Assembly (NCBI RefSeq): GCF_030269605.1
Contig: NZ_BSTQ01000011.1
Coordinates: 62,001 to 126,000 of the forward strand
Reading direction: 5' to 3'
Origin: Lentzea sp. NBRC 105346
GTDB taxonomy: Bacteria > Actinomycetota > Actinomycetes > Mycobacteriales > Pseudonocardiaceae
DNA: 64,000 nucleotides
Below the pieces are notes generated by a model. It was not told the origin of the DNA. It saw only the letters and a list, made by a program, of their open reading frames with translations, and did not search any database. Each line of letters starts with the position of its first letter. Position 1 is the first letter of the stretch. Positions 32,918 to 43,476 of this stretch are shown piece by piece. The translations under genes were made by a program, and so were the position numbers.

Positions 32918-34816
32918 TCAGTTCTCGAAGACCTTGCGCCACGACTCGACGGAGGTGAGCTCCGGCAGGGCGTCACGGTAGATCTTCTTCATCCGCGGCC
33001 ACTCCTGGCTGAGGCGGCGGTAGTTGCGGACCGCGCGCTTCATCAGCTGGCGGAACTCCTTCGGGTCGCGCCGGCGGAACGCGACGCCGCTGCCGTCGGC
33101 GTTCGACACGGTGGCGCTGTCGAGGTTGCCGAGGAGGAACCAGCGGGCGTTGGTCGCGGGCACGTTGATCTGCGGGCGCTCGGCCGTGGCCGGCTCCGGG
33201 TCGCGCAGGTTGTGGACCAGGGCCTTCGCCGCCTCCGACGCGATGGTCACCGGGTTGGTCGGCGGGGTCAGCATCTGCTCCGCGCGCACCATGTCGAACG
33301 TCGGCGGCGGGAACTCACGCGCGGACGGCAGGACCTGGGCGTCGGTGTAGCCCTTGCGCATCTCGCGGATCTCCGGCAGCGCCGTGCGCAGCGAGTCGAA
33401 CAGGCGCGACGGGCCGGCCAGGAAGTCCTCGATCGCCTTCTGCTGCACGGCGACCGTCGAGTACTCCATCGACAGCAGGTGCCGCAGCGACAGCTTCAGA
33501 CCCTGCTTGAGCAGCGTCGACCGCACGTCGTACGGGCTGTGCAGCGCCGCCAGGACCAGGCGGTTGCGGGTGTGGAAGTACGCCTGCCAGTCGGTGGCGT
33601 CGTTCTTGTCCGTCCACGGCATGTGCCACACGGCCGAACCGGGCAGCGAGACCGTCGGGTAGCCCTTCTCCAGCGCGCGCAGCGAGTACTCCGCGTCGTC
33701 CCACTTGATGAAGAGCGGCAGCGGGTAACCGGTGCGCTGCACGACCTCACGCGGGAAGAGGCACATCCACCAGCCGTTGTAGGTGGCGTCGATGCGGGCG
33801 TGCAGCTCCTCGGTCTCCCGCAGCGACTCGGTGCCGAAGTCGTGGTCGGTGAGCGCGCCGGGCGCCGCGCGCCAGTAGCAGGTGCCGAGGTCGACAACCT
33901 CGCCCATGCTGTGCAGGCGGGCGCGGGCCTGGAGGTTGAGCATGTGCGAGCCGACGATGACCGGCTGCGCGGAGGCACGCGCGAAGGCGTTCGAACGGAG
34001 GACGGCGTCCGGCTCAAGGCGGATGTCGTCGTCCATCAGCATGATCTGGTCGGCGTCGGTGTGCTCGATCGCCTCGTAGAGACCGCGGGTGAAGCCGCCG
34101 GAACCACCGAGGTTGTCCTGCTCGATGACCTCGAGCTTGTCGCCGAGGACCTTGACGGCCTCCTCGTAGCCCGGCGTGTTGCGGACCTTGACCGCGCCCT
34201 GGTCGGCGACGAAGACCTTCTTCAGCACGGAGAGGACGGCCGGGTCCTCACCGAGCGCGCGCAGCGCGATGACCGCGTCCACCGGACGCATGGTGGTCAT
34301 GCCGATGGCGACGGTCTGCGCGGGCAGGTCCTGCTCGGTGGTCCACGCGGCCTCGTCGATCTCGATCGTGGTGTCGTCGGTGAAGACGTCGAACCAGATC
34401 CAGCCGCCGTCCTCGAACGGCTTCAGCGAGACCTTGATCGCGAGCTCGGTCCACGCCTTCGGGCTGCGGACGACCTGGCCATCGAGGTGGATGATGTCGC
34501 CGTTCGGCTTCGAGCGGTACACGTCGATGCGGCCGGCGCCGCGCACGGACATGCGCAGCACGACATCCTCGACGATCGTCCAGCGCTTCCAGTAGCTGGC
34601 CGGGAAGGCGTTGAAGTACGACGCGAACGACACCTTGGCCGAGGTCGGCACCGTCACCGAGCGCCGGGACGCGACGTGGCTGTGCACGTTCACCGGCTCG
34701 TCGAGGTAGAGGGGCCGCACGTCCAGCGGGTCCTCGTCCCGCGGCATGATCACCCGCTGCAGGACCTGCGTCGGCTTGATCTTGGTGTCGCTTGCGGCTT
34801 TGGCCTGCTCGGTCAC
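32918..34816 (-). CDS. glfT2: Galactofuranosyltransferase GlfT2
   Basis: 632 residues, processive GT2 enzyme that polymerises the galactan with alternating linkages in mycobacteria. An N-terminal beta-sandwich (residues 1-150) precedes the GT-A domain. The key motifs are QDNLGGSGGFTRG, the metal DDD in MLMDDDIRLEP, WDDAEYS with the catalytic acid pair, and the metal histidine in VWHMPW. C-terminal helices follow. GTG at 34816 is chosen because GGAGGAA lies just upstream. It is downstream of glf on the same strand but separated from it by a terminator. Confidence 0.96.
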   Translation of the reverse strand: MTEQAKAASDTKIKPTQVLQRVIMPRDEDPLDVRPLYLDEPVNVHSHVASRRSVTVPTSAKVSFASYFNAFPASYWKRWTIVEDVVLRMSVRGAGRIDVYRSKPNGDIIHLDGQVVRSPKAWTELAIKVSLKPFEDGGWIWFDVFTDDTTIEIDEAAWTTEQDLPAQTVAIGMTTMRPVDAVIALRALGEDPAVLSVLKKVFVADQGAVKVRNTPGYEEAVKVLGDKLEVIEQDNLGGSGGFTRGLYEAIEHTDADQIMLMDDDIRLEPDAVLRSNAFARASAQPVIVGSHMLNLQARARLHSMGEVVDLGTCYWRAAPGALTDHDFGTESLRETEELHARIDATYNGWWMCLFPREVVQRTGYPLPLFIKWDDAEYSLRALEKGYPTVSLPGSAVWHMPWTDKNDATDWQAYFHTRNRLVLAALHSPYDVRSTLLKQGLKLSLRHLLSMEYSTVAVQQKAIEDFLAGPSRLFDSLRTALPEIREMRKGYTDAQVLPSAREFPPPTFDMVRAEQMLTPPTNPVTIASEAAKALVHNLRDPEPATAERPQINVPATNARWFLLGNLDSATVSNADGSGVAFRRRDPKEFRQLMKRAVRNYRRLSQEWPRMKKIYRDALPELTSVESWRKVFEN

Positions 34817-34939
34817 GTGCTTCCTCCGGCGAACCGAACACACTCGGTTCGGGTCAGCTTCATGGATGGCTAATCGCCACATCGAGAGATGTCGTGGCGC
34901 GGCGTCAGGGCGCCATAGTACTCGTCTACAAATGACGAT

Positions 34940-34970
34940 CGCCCGGCCGGACAGGTTGTCCGACCGGGCG
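34940..34970 (-). terminator. Terminator between glf and glfT2
   Basis: Two stacked stems, CGCCCGG/CCGGGCG and CGGACA/TGTCCG, with one mismatch and a 3-nt loop, 20 bases past the glf stop on the minus strand. Confidence 0.7.
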
Positions 34971-34989
34971 AATTACACCTAAAAGTGCA

Positions 34990-36243
<1,254 letters not shown>

Positions 36244-36364
36244 TCAGCACAAACGGTTCGACACCGGCCTGCGACGGACCGAGCAACCCCGCCGGATAGC
36301 CTTGCGTCCTGTTACACGGGCTTAACCCCGTACATCCACATCTCTACCTTCCTTGGGTGGTCCT

Positions 36365-38332
36365 GTGCCGACCGAAGCGAGCTTCCTGCTGACCGTGGGG
36401 ACGATCGGGACGTATCTCGCAGTCCTGTGGCTGCCGGGCGGACTCGCCGCCGCGGCCGCCGGCGTGCGCGGGTGGACGCTGGCCGCCAGTGCGCCGCTGT
36501 TCACCTACCTGATCGCCGGTCTGGCCGGGCCGTGGCTGTGGAAGATCGGGATCCCGTTCAACGTCTGGACATTCCTGCTCACCACGGTCCTGATCACCGG
36601 GCTGTGCTTCGCCGCACGCTGGTGGGTGGTGCGCAGGCGCGGGCCGATCGAGGAGCGCCGTTCCGAGTGGACGACGCGGGCGAACGTCGCGGTCGCGCTG
36701 ACCCTGGTCGCCGCCGCGGTCGTCGGGGCCGCCGTGCTGCTGGCCGCGATGCGGTGGGACATCAACTCCATCCCGCAGGACTGGGACGCCGCGTACCACG
36801 CGAACGGCATCCGCTACATCGCCGAGACCGGCGAGGGCAGCCTGTACGCGACCGGCAAGGTCAACTGGTACGAGCTCAAGGACGGCGTCTTCTACCCGAA
36901 CGCCTACCACCTGGTCGGCGCGCTGATCTACAAGATCACCGGTGCCGCCGTCCCGGCCGTGCTGAACGCGAACACCGTGCTGTTCCCCGGCCTGCTCGGG
37001 CTGACGCTGGCCGCGATGATCCGGTACTTCAACGGCCGCGCGGTCACCGCCGGCTTCACCGCGCTCGCGACCGTCGCCTGCACCAGCGCCACCTACGACA
37101 ACCTGTGGCGCGGGCCGCTGCTGACGTTCACGCTCGGCATCGCGGTCATGCCGGTCCTCGCGATCGCGACGGACATGTACCTCAAGCGCCCCGCCCTGGA
37201 CACCGGCGTGTTCTTCGGCGGTGTCGCGGTCGGCCTGCTCGCGATCCACTCCAGCACGCTGTTCGGCGGCATCCTGTTCGTGCTGCCGATGTTCATCCAG
37301 CGCTGGTGGGGTCGGTGGAAGCTGATCTGGCGCGACGCGCTCGTGCTGATCGTGCCCGCGGTGGTCGCCATGATCGTCACGGCGCCGCACCTGCTGGGTG
37401 CGCTCGCGGTCGGCGGCAAGATCGCCATCGTCGACTGGCCGTCGACCTTCCCGGTCAGCCAGTCCGTCGGCTCGCTGCTCACGTTCCAGCACGTCATCGC
37501 GCTGCCGCAGTACTGGCTGGCGCTCGCGCTGTGGGTCGGCCTGGTGTTCGCCTCACGCCTCGGCGAGCTGCGCTGGCTGCTGGGTTCGGCGGCGTTCTTC
37601 GGTGGCGTGTGGGTGCTCACCGCGTCCTACTCGCAGCCGTGGGTCGCCAAGGTGACCAGCCCCTGGTGGAACGACCAGTGGCGCCTCATCGCCCTGGCCT
37701 GCGTGCCGCTCGTCGTCATCGCCGGGCATGGACTCGCCGTCGCGCACGACGGCGTCAAGTCGCTGGCCGCGCGCTGGAAGTCGACCAACCCCGCGGTGCC
37801 CGCGCTGTCGGCCGCTCTGGTCGCGGTGCTGTTCGCGGTGGGCAGCCAGGGCCTGTACTTCAACCTCAACAAGCGCCAGGTCGAGCAGGGCTACGCCAAC
37901 CAGCCGGGCGCGGACCGGCACAACATGGTGGTCAGCCCGGACGAGGTGCTGGCCTTCCAGGAACTCGCCAAGCTGGTGAAGCCGGGCGAGCGGGTGCTCA
38001 ACGACCGCCGGGACGGCTCGGTCTGGATGTACGCGCTCGCGGGCGTGCAGCCGGTCGTCGGCCACTACGACGGTTCGGCCGAGTCGGCTTCGGTGCACCT
38101 GCTGCAGACCGAGTTCAACGACTACACGACCGACTCCGCGGTGCGGGATGCGGTGAAGTACCTGAACGCCCGCTACGCGATCGTCGATACCGGCTACGTG
38201 CACGGCGGCAAGGATCGCGTCGAAGGCCTGCGCGGCCTCGACAGCAAGCCGTTCGTACAGCGGGTCTACGCCAACCAGGACGCGATCATCTACAAGCTGG
38301 TGCCGCCGCCGGGCGAGCCCGTCAGCCCCTGA
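36365..38332 (+). CDS. GT-C-like polytopic membrane protein (DUF6541/Rv3779-like)
   Basis: About 655 residues; a dozen or more membrane helices over residues 1-500, then a soluble C-terminal domain of about 140. An extracytoplasmic loop after the third or fourth helix has NSIPQDWDAAYHANGIRY, resembling the acidic first-loop motif of GT-C glycosyltransferases. By context beside glf/glfT2 and by overall layout it resembles M. tuberculosis Rv3779, implicated in the galactosamine decoration of arabinogalactan. The GTG start at 36365 is favoured over a TTG 12 bases upstream. Confidence 0.75.
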   Translation: MPTEASFLLTVGTIGTYLAVLWLPGGLAAAAAGVRGWTLAASAPLFTYLIAGLAGPWLWKIGIPFNVWTFLLTTVLITGLCFAARWWVVRRRGPIEERRSEWTTRANVAVALTLVAAAVVGAAVLLAAMRWDINSIPQDWDAAYHANGIRYIAETGEGSLYATGKVNWYELKDGVFYPNAYHLVGALIYKITGAAVPAVLNANTVLFPGLLGLTLAAMIRYFNGRAVTAGFTALATVACTSATYDNLWRGPLLTFTLGIAVMPVLAIATDMYLKRPALDTGVFFGGVAVGLLAIHSSTLFGGILFVLPMFIQRWWGRWKLIWRDALVLIVPAVVAMIVTAPHLLGALAVGGKIAIVDWPSTFPVSQSVGSLLTFQHVIALPQYWLALALWVGLVFASRLGELRWLLGSAAFFGGVWVLTASYSQPWVAKVTSPWWNDQWRLIALACVPLVVIAGHGLAVAHDGVKSLAARWKSTNPAVPALSAALVAVLFAVGSQGLYFNLNKRQVEQGYANQPGADRHNMVVSPDEVLAFQELAKLVKPGERVLNDRRDGSVWMYALAGVQPVVGHYDGSAESASVHLLQTEFNDYTTDSAVRDAVKYLNARYAIVDTGYVHGGKDRVEGLRGLDSKPFVQRVYANQDAIIYKLVPPPGEPVSP

Positions 38333-39227
38333 TCTCGGAGTCGGCCAGGCCGGGGAAGATGTCCCCGGCCACCTGCTCCAGCACGGACTCGTGTCCGAAG
38401 TAGACGCCGTCGCTACGCGGCCAGTGCACGATCAGGTCGGTGAACCCGAGCTCGCGGGCCCGTCCGGCGGCGTCCTGGAACGCCTCCACACTGGACAGCG
38501 AGTAGACGGGTGCGGAGTCCAGGTTCAGGTACCGGTCGATGGTGCCCTTGGCCCGGTTGATCGAGGCGAGCTCGTCGTTGAACCGGCGAACGACCGAGGC
38601 GACCCCGCGCCACCAGCCCTCGTAGTCGGGGTTCTCCACCTGCCGTGAGCCGGTGGTGATCCAGCCGGTGCCGTAGCGGGCCGCGATGTTCATCGCCTTG
38701 GGACCGTCGGCGGCCACGACGAACGGCACGCGCGGCCGCTGCACGCAGCCGGGGTGCCCGCGGGCCTCGTCGGCGGCGTAGAACTCGCCCTTCCAGGTCG
38801 TCTTGTCCCTGGTCAGCAGCAGGTCGAGGAGTTCGACGAACTCACCGAAGCGCTTGGTCCGCTGTCCCGGCGTGAGCTCCGGCCCGCCGATCGCGTTGGC
38901 GTCGTACGTGCCGGTGCCGCCGGAGCCGATGCCCAGGTTGAGCCGGCCGTCGGACAGGTCGTCGAGGGTCAGCACCTCGCGCGCGAACGGGACGGGGTGC
39001 CGGAAGACCGGTGACGCGACGAGTGTGCCGAGCCGCACGCGGGACGTGACCATGGCGGCCGCGGTCAGGGTGGGCACGGCCGAGAACCACGGGCCGTCGA
39101 CGAGTGTCCGCCAGCCGAGGTGGTCATAGGTCCAGGCGTGGGAAAAGCCCAGCTCCTCGGCGGCCCGCCACTTCGGCTCCGCCACCCACCAGCGGTACTC
39201 GGGGAGGATCACCACACCAACGCGCAC
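38322..39227 (-). CDS. LLM-class flavin/F420-dependent oxidoreductase
   Basis: 301 residues from a GTG, luciferase-like TIM barrel. VGVVILPEYRW start, AWTYDHLGWRTLVDGPWF near 30, and the loop DLSDGRLNLGIGSGG near 90. Many actinobacterial members use F420. No substrate assignable. The 3' end overlaps the convergent GT-C gene by 11 bases. Confidence 0.88.
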   Translation of the reverse strand: MRVGVVILPEYRWWVAEPKWRAAEELGFSHAWTYDHLGWRTLVDGPWFSAVPTLTAAAMVTSRVRLGTLVASPVFRHPVPFAREVLTLDDLSDGRLNLGIGSGGTGTYDANAIGGPELTPGQRTKRFGEFVELLDLLLTRDKTTWKGEFYAADEARGHPGCVQRPRVPFVVAADGPKAMNIAARYGTGWITTGSRQVENPDYEGWWRGVASVVRRFNDELASINRAKGTIDRYLNLDSAPVYSLSSVEAFQDAAGRARELGFTDLIVHWPRSDGVYFGHESVLEQVAGDIFPGLADSEIRG

Positions 39228-39290
39228 CCCCAGACACTAACGACGAGGTACGTCGCCCGGCGAATCCATGCCGTCAGTCAGGATGGAGAG

Positions 39291-40094
39291 GTGGAGAAAC
39301 CCGCACTGGTGGCGTCGGACGTCGACGGGACACTGCTCGGCACGGACGAGCAGGTGAGCGAGTACACGGCGAGGACCGTGGGCAGGGTGGTCGAGGACGG
39401 CACGCCGTTCGTGCTGGTCAGCGGCCGGCCGCCGAGGTGGATGTCGCGCGTCGCGCAGGCGGCGGGCACGCACGGGTACGCGGTCTGCGCGAACGGCGCG
39501 GTGCTCTACGACCTCGATGAGGACCGAGTGCTGTGGCAGCGCGGGATCAGCCCTCAGCGCCTGAACGACCTGGCGAACGCGCTGGACACGGCCCTGCCGG
39601 GGTGCGCGCTGGCCGCCGAACGCGTGGGCGCGCGGGCGTTGGACGTCGAACCGTTCCTCGCCGAGGAGGACTACAAGCACCTCTGGGCGGACGGTCACGG
39701 CGTCGCCACACGGGCCGAGGTGCTCGGGCACACATCGGTGAAGGTGCTGGTCAGGCACGAGGGGATGACCAGCGGCGAGATGGCCGCGGCGATCAGGGCC
39801 GTGATCCGGGACGAGTTCGCGGTGACCTACTCGGCCAGCGGCGGGTTGATCGAGATCTCCGAACGGAACGTGACGAAGGCCACCGGGCTGGCCGACGTGG
39901 CGGAACGGCTCGGGGTGGCGGCGAGCAGCGTGATCGCGTTCGGCGACATGCCCAACGACGTGCCGATGGTGCAGTGGGCCGGGCACGGGGTGGCGATGGC
40001 GAACGCGCACCCCGAGCTGCTCGAGGTGGCCGACGAGGTCACGGGTACGAATGACCAGGACGGCGTCGCCCTGGTCCTCGAACGCTGGTTCTGA
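39291..40094 (+). CDS. HAD-superfamily phosphatase (Cof type)
   Basis: 267 residues from a GTG. Motif I ASDVDGTLLG at the start gives the nucleophilic Asp; motif II VLVSGRPP near 43; the Lys of motif III precedes ATGLADVAERLG; motif IV IAFGDMPNDVPM near 220. Cof-type cap between motifs II and III. Likely dephosphorylates small sugar or cofactor phosphates. Confidence 0.92.
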   Translation: MEKPALVASDVDGTLLGTDEQVSEYTARTVGRVVEDGTPFVLVSGRPPRWMSRVAQAAGTHGYAVCANGAVLYDLDEDRVLWQRGISPQRLNDLANALDTALPGCALAAERVGARALDVEPFLAEEDYKHLWADGHGVATRAEVLGHTSVKVLVRHEGMTSGEMAAAIRAVIRDEFAVTYSASGGLIEISERNVTKATGLADVAERLGVAASSVIAFGDMPNDVPMVQWAGHGVAMANAHPELLEVADEVTGTNDQDGVALVLERWF

Positions 40095-40096
40095 CC

Positions 40097-40149
40097 GTCA
40101 CGCGGGAGCCCCGCGATGCGTGTCATGCATCGCGGGGCTCCCGCGTGAC
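40097..40149. terminator. Perfect 23-bp hairpin between convergent genes
   Basis: Arms 40097-40119 and 40127-40149 match perfectly around a 7-nt loop. It lies 2 bases after the HAD stop and 13 bases before the stop of the convergent membrane-protein gene, so it can end both transcripts. Confidence 0.85.
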
Positions 40150-40162
40150 GTACAGCTGAAGG

Positions 40163-41230
40163 TCAGTCCTCGGCCGGAACCGGGACCGGCGCGCCGCGCT
40201 TCTTCTGCACGTACGCGAGGAGCGCGGCCGCGCCGGCGGAGACCAGGTCCGCGATGGTGAACATGAGGCGCGAGACCAGCGCCAGGGCGATGGCGTCGGG
40301 AAGCGGCAGCACGGTGGCGATGGTGCCGGTGATCACCAGCTCGCGGGCGCCGAGACCGGACGGCAGGAAGAACGCCAGCAGGCCCGCGGTCATCGACAGC
40401 GCCATGGCGCCGGTCGACAGGATCAGCGTGTCCCAGCGCGGCGAGCCCAGCGAGTTCACCAGCAGCCACAGGTGCACGCCGTAGCAGAGGTAGATCGCGA
40501 CGGCGGTGCCGAGCGCCTTGAGGATCTCGACGCCGGTGAAGCGACGATCGATCGGCGCCTTGCGCAACGTCTTCAGCACCAGGTTGACCGACCAGGTCAA
40601 CAGCTTCGGGTGCAGGAACGGCAGGCCGACGGCCAGCAACAGGAACAGCCACAGCAGCTGGTTCGACTCGGGGCGCCCGGAGAGCATGACGGGCAGGGCG
40701 GCGAGGCCGGCGATCAGCGAGGCCAGGACACCCATGCCGGTCGCGACCAGGCCGGCGGTGAAGCTGCGCGCGCGGTTGACGCCCGCCTCACGGGCCAGCT
40801 CCATGGACAGCAGCACGGCCCAGACGGCGCCGGGAACGTACTTGCCCAGCTGGCCGACCAGGTAGAACTTCGACGCGTCGACGAAGCGGACCGGTGCGCC
40901 CAGGTCGGACAGCACGATCTTCCAGACCAGCGGGCCGAGGAAGATGCCGACGAACACGGCGACCAGCGACAGCACGACCGACTGCCACGGCAGCGCCAGG
41001 AGCCTGGCGGAGACCTCGTCCCACTGGCCGACCAGCGACCAGGTCGCACCCGCGAGGACCGCGACGACCAGGAGCCGCTTCGCCCATGCGATGACCACTG
41101 CCTTGCGTGTCTTCGCCGGCGGCGCCTGCTCGGCGTCGGCCGGGGCCACGTCGGACTTGACGGTCATCACTTCTCCGCTTCCGGGTTCGGTCCCCACAGA
41201 CGGGTCGGGCACGGCTGGCTGGGAGTCCAT
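40163..41230 (-). CDS. YbhN/UPF0104 flippase-like membrane protein
   Basis: 355 residues with a lysylphosphatidylglycerol-synthase-type transmembrane region and no synthase domain. About 8 helices; conserved parts are KFYLVGQLGKYVPGAVWAVL near 115 and FFLPSGLGARELVITG near 280. Related proteins are implicated in lipid or lipid-linked glycan movement across membranes. ATG 41230 has AGGAGA upstream; the first 35 residues are acidic and disordered. Confidence 0.85.
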   Translation of the reverse strand: MDSQPAVPDPSVGTEPGSGEVMTVKSDVAPADAEQAPPAKTRKAVVIAWAKRLLVVAVLAGATWSLVGQWDEVSARLLALPWQSVVLSLVAVFVGIFLGPLVWKIVLSDLGAPVRFVDASKFYLVGQLGKYVPGAVWAVLLSMELAREAGVNRARSFTAGLVATGMGVLASLIAGLAALPVMLSGRPESNQLLWLFLLLAVGLPFLHPKLLTWSVNLVLKTLRKAPIDRRFTGVEILKALGTAVAIYLCYGVHLWLLVNSLGSPRWDTLILSTGAMALSMTAGLLAFFLPSGLGARELVITGTIATVLPLPDAIALALVSRLMFTIADLVSAGAAALLAYVQKKRGAPVPVPAED

Positions 41231-41395
41231 GAAAGTCGTTCTCCTGCGCTGCGGATCCACAGCGGACCCTGAAAAGGATCACTCCATCAGGCAGGTAGCC
41301 TGTGGGCCGCGCCTGGTCGGCAATCTGGCGGTAACACCGCGCGGGCAACTGTACCGGACGCACCCAACCGTCTCCGGAAGTGGAAAGTCTGCTGC

Positions 41396-42493
41396 ATGAT
41401 TCCGATCACCGTCGTCGACGTCCAGGACGCCGAGCCGCTCGTGCTCGAAGTGCTCCGTTCCGGTGTCATCGCACAGGGCCCGATGGTCAAGCGGTTCGAG
41501 GACCTGTTCGCCGCAGTGGCGGGAGTGCCGCACGCGGTCGCCGTCAACAACGGCACGACCGCTCTCGTCGCCTCCATCCAGGCGCTGGACCTGCAGCCGG
41601 GTGACGAGGTCATCACCACGCCGTTCACGTTCGTCGCGACGCTGAACGCGATCCTGGAGGCGGGTGCGACCGCTCGGTTCGCCGACATCAGCGCCACCGA
41701 CTTCAACATCGACCCGGAGAAGGTGGGCGCCGCGGTCACCGACCGCACCAAGGTCCTCATGCCGGTCCACCTGTACGGCCAGATGGCCGACATGGGCCGC
41801 CTCGTCCCGCTGGCGCAGCAGCACGGGCTGACCATCGTCGAGGACTCCGCGCAGGCCGTCGGCGCGACCTTCGAGGGCAAGCCCGCCGGCTCGTTCGGCA
41901 TCGGCTGCTTCTCGCTGTACGCGACGAAGAACGTCACCACCGCCGAGGGCGGCGTCATCACGACGTCCGACGACGCGCTGGCCGACAAGCTCCGCGTCAT
42001 GCGCAACCAGGGCATGCGGGCGCGCTACCAGTACGAGATGGCCGGCCACAACTACCGGCTCACCGACCTGCACGCCGCGGTCGGCATCCCGCAGATGGAG
42101 AAGCTGCCGCAGCTCACCGAGGCGCGCCGCCGCAACGCCGAGGCGCTGTCCAAGGGCCTCGCGGACGTTCCCGGCCTGACCGTGCCGAGCGTGCTGCCCG
42201 GCCGTGAGCACGTGTGGCACCAGTACACGGTGCTCGTCGGCGACGACGCCCCGGTGACCCGCGACGAGTTCGCCGCGAAGCTCACCGAGAAGGGCATCGG
42301 CAACGGGATCTACTACCCGAAGCTGGTCTTCGACTACGACTGCTACCGCGACAACCCGCAGGTCATCGCCTCGGACGTCCCGGTCGCGAAGAAGGTCGCC
42401 GAGCAGGCGCTGTCGCTGCCGGTGCACCCGAAGCTGACCGACGCCGAACTGGAGACCATCGTCTCCGCCGTGCGGGAGGTGTTCGGCGCGTGA
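41396..42493 (+). CDS. DegT/DnrJ/EryC1/StrS sugar aminotransferase (GnnB/WlbC-like)
   Basis: 365 residues. Fold-type I PLP enzyme that aminates nucleotide keto-sugars. VNNGTTALVASIQAL near 55, VEDSAQAVGATFEGKPAGSF near 160, and the PLP lysine in LYATKNVTTAEGG near 185 are intact. The partner Gfo/Idh gene overlaps by 4 bases (GTGA): GnnA/GnnB and WlbA/WlbE couples of this kind convert a UDP-HexNAc to a 3-amino sugar. This is the first gene of a four-gene operon. Confidence 0.92.
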   Translation: MIPITVVDVQDAEPLVLEVLRSGVIAQGPMVKRFEDLFAAVAGVPHAVAVNNGTTALVASIQALDLQPGDEVITTPFTFVATLNAILEAGATARFADISATDFNIDPEKVGAAVTDRTKVLMPVHLYGQMADMGRLVPLAQQHGLTIVEDSAQAVGATFEGKPAGSFGIGCFSLYATKNVTTAEGGVITTSDDALADKLRVMRNQGMRARYQYEMAGHNYRLTDLHAAVGIPQMEKLPQLTEARRRNAEALSKGLADVPGLTVPSVLPGREHVWHQYTVLVGDDAPVTRDEFAAKLTEKGIGNGIYYPKLVFDYDCYRDNPQVIASDVPVAKKVAEQALSLPVHPKLTDAELETIVSAVREVFGA

Positions 42494-43470
42494 CCGCACG
42501 TCCGAAGGTCGCCCTCATCGGCGCGGGCACCATGGGCTCGCTGCACGCGCGCGTGCTGTCGCAGTCCGACCGTGTCGACTTCTCCTACGTGATCGAGGCG
42601 AACGCCGAGACCGGCAACCAGATCGCGAACCGCTACGGCGCCACGTACTCCGCCGGGCTCGAGCCGCTGAAGGACGTCGACGCCGTCGTCATCGCGGCCG
42701 CGACCGAGGCGCACTACGACATCGCCAAGCAGGCGCTGGAGCTGAACAAGCCGCTGCTCATCGAGAAGCCGCTGGCAGCGACCTACGCGCAGTCCGAGGA
42801 GCTTGTCGCCGAGTCCGAGCGGCGCGGCCTGCCGCTGGTCTGCGGCTTCCTGGAGCGGTTCAACCCGGCGATCCTCACCGCGAAGCAGTTCGTCGGCGAG
42901 GTCGTGCAGATCAACGCGATGCGCCACTCGCCGTTCGTGCCGCGGATCAAGACCGGTGTCGCGGGTGACCTGCTCATCCACGACGTCGACCTGGCGATTC
43001 GCTTCGTCGGCGACGCCCCGGCGGCCGTGAAGGGCTCGTTCGGCTTCTTCCACGAGCAGTCGAAGGACAACCGCGCCGAGGACTCCGCGGACGCGACCAT
43101 GTCGTTCGACAGCGGTGCCCTGGCGACGATCTCCGCGTCCCGGATCAGCCAGCGCAAGGTGCGGCAGATCTCGGTGCTGGAGCTCGACCGGCTGATCGAG
43201 ATCGACCTGCTGCGCCGCGACATCACCATCTACCGGCACGTCGCGGACTCGCCCGCGGCCGACGGCGTGGGCTACCAGTCCCAGACGGTGATCGAGCTGC
43301 CGACGATCCTGCAGAGCGCCGAGCCGCTGGCCGCGCAGCTCAACCACTTCCTGAACCTGCTCGAGCTGGGCGCCGGTTCGGACGAGGTGGCGGCCGAGCG
43401 CAACGCGATCCTCCCCGCGCACAAGGTCGTGCACGAGGCCACCCTGTCGGCGACGGACGGGAAGGCGTAG
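42490..43470 (+). CDS. Gfo/Idh/MocA nucleotide-sugar dehydrogenase (GnnA/WlbA-like)
   Basis: 326 residues from a GTG. Rossmann start KVALIGAGTMGSLHARVL; EKPLAATYAQSEEL near 95 is the family's EKP motif; DLLIHDVDLAIRF near 165 supplies the catalytic Lys/Asp/His region. Expected to oxidise the 3-hydroxyl of a UDP-sugar to a ketone for the aminotransferase encoded just upstream. The specific sugar is inferred only from pairing. Confidence 0.88.
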   Translation: MTARPKVALIGAGTMGSLHARVLSQSDRVDFSYVIEANAETGNQIANRYGATYSAGLEPLKDVDAVVIAAATEAHYDIAKQALELNKPLLIEKPLAATYAQSEELVAESERRGLPLVCGFLERFNPAILTAKQFVGEVVQINAMRHSPFVPRIKTGVAGDLLIHDVDLAIRFVGDAPAAVKGSFGFFHEQSKDNRAEDSADATMSFDSGALATISASRISQRKVRQISVLELDRLIEIDLLRRDITIYRHVADSPAADGVGYQSQTVIELPTILQSAEPLAAQLNHFLNLLELGAGSDEVAAERNAILPAHKVVHEATLSATDGKA

Positions 43471-43476
43471 TCCGCG

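Noticed and set aside
33212..34873. 553-residue open frame on the plus strand
   Set aside because: Antisense to glfT2, which is unambiguous.
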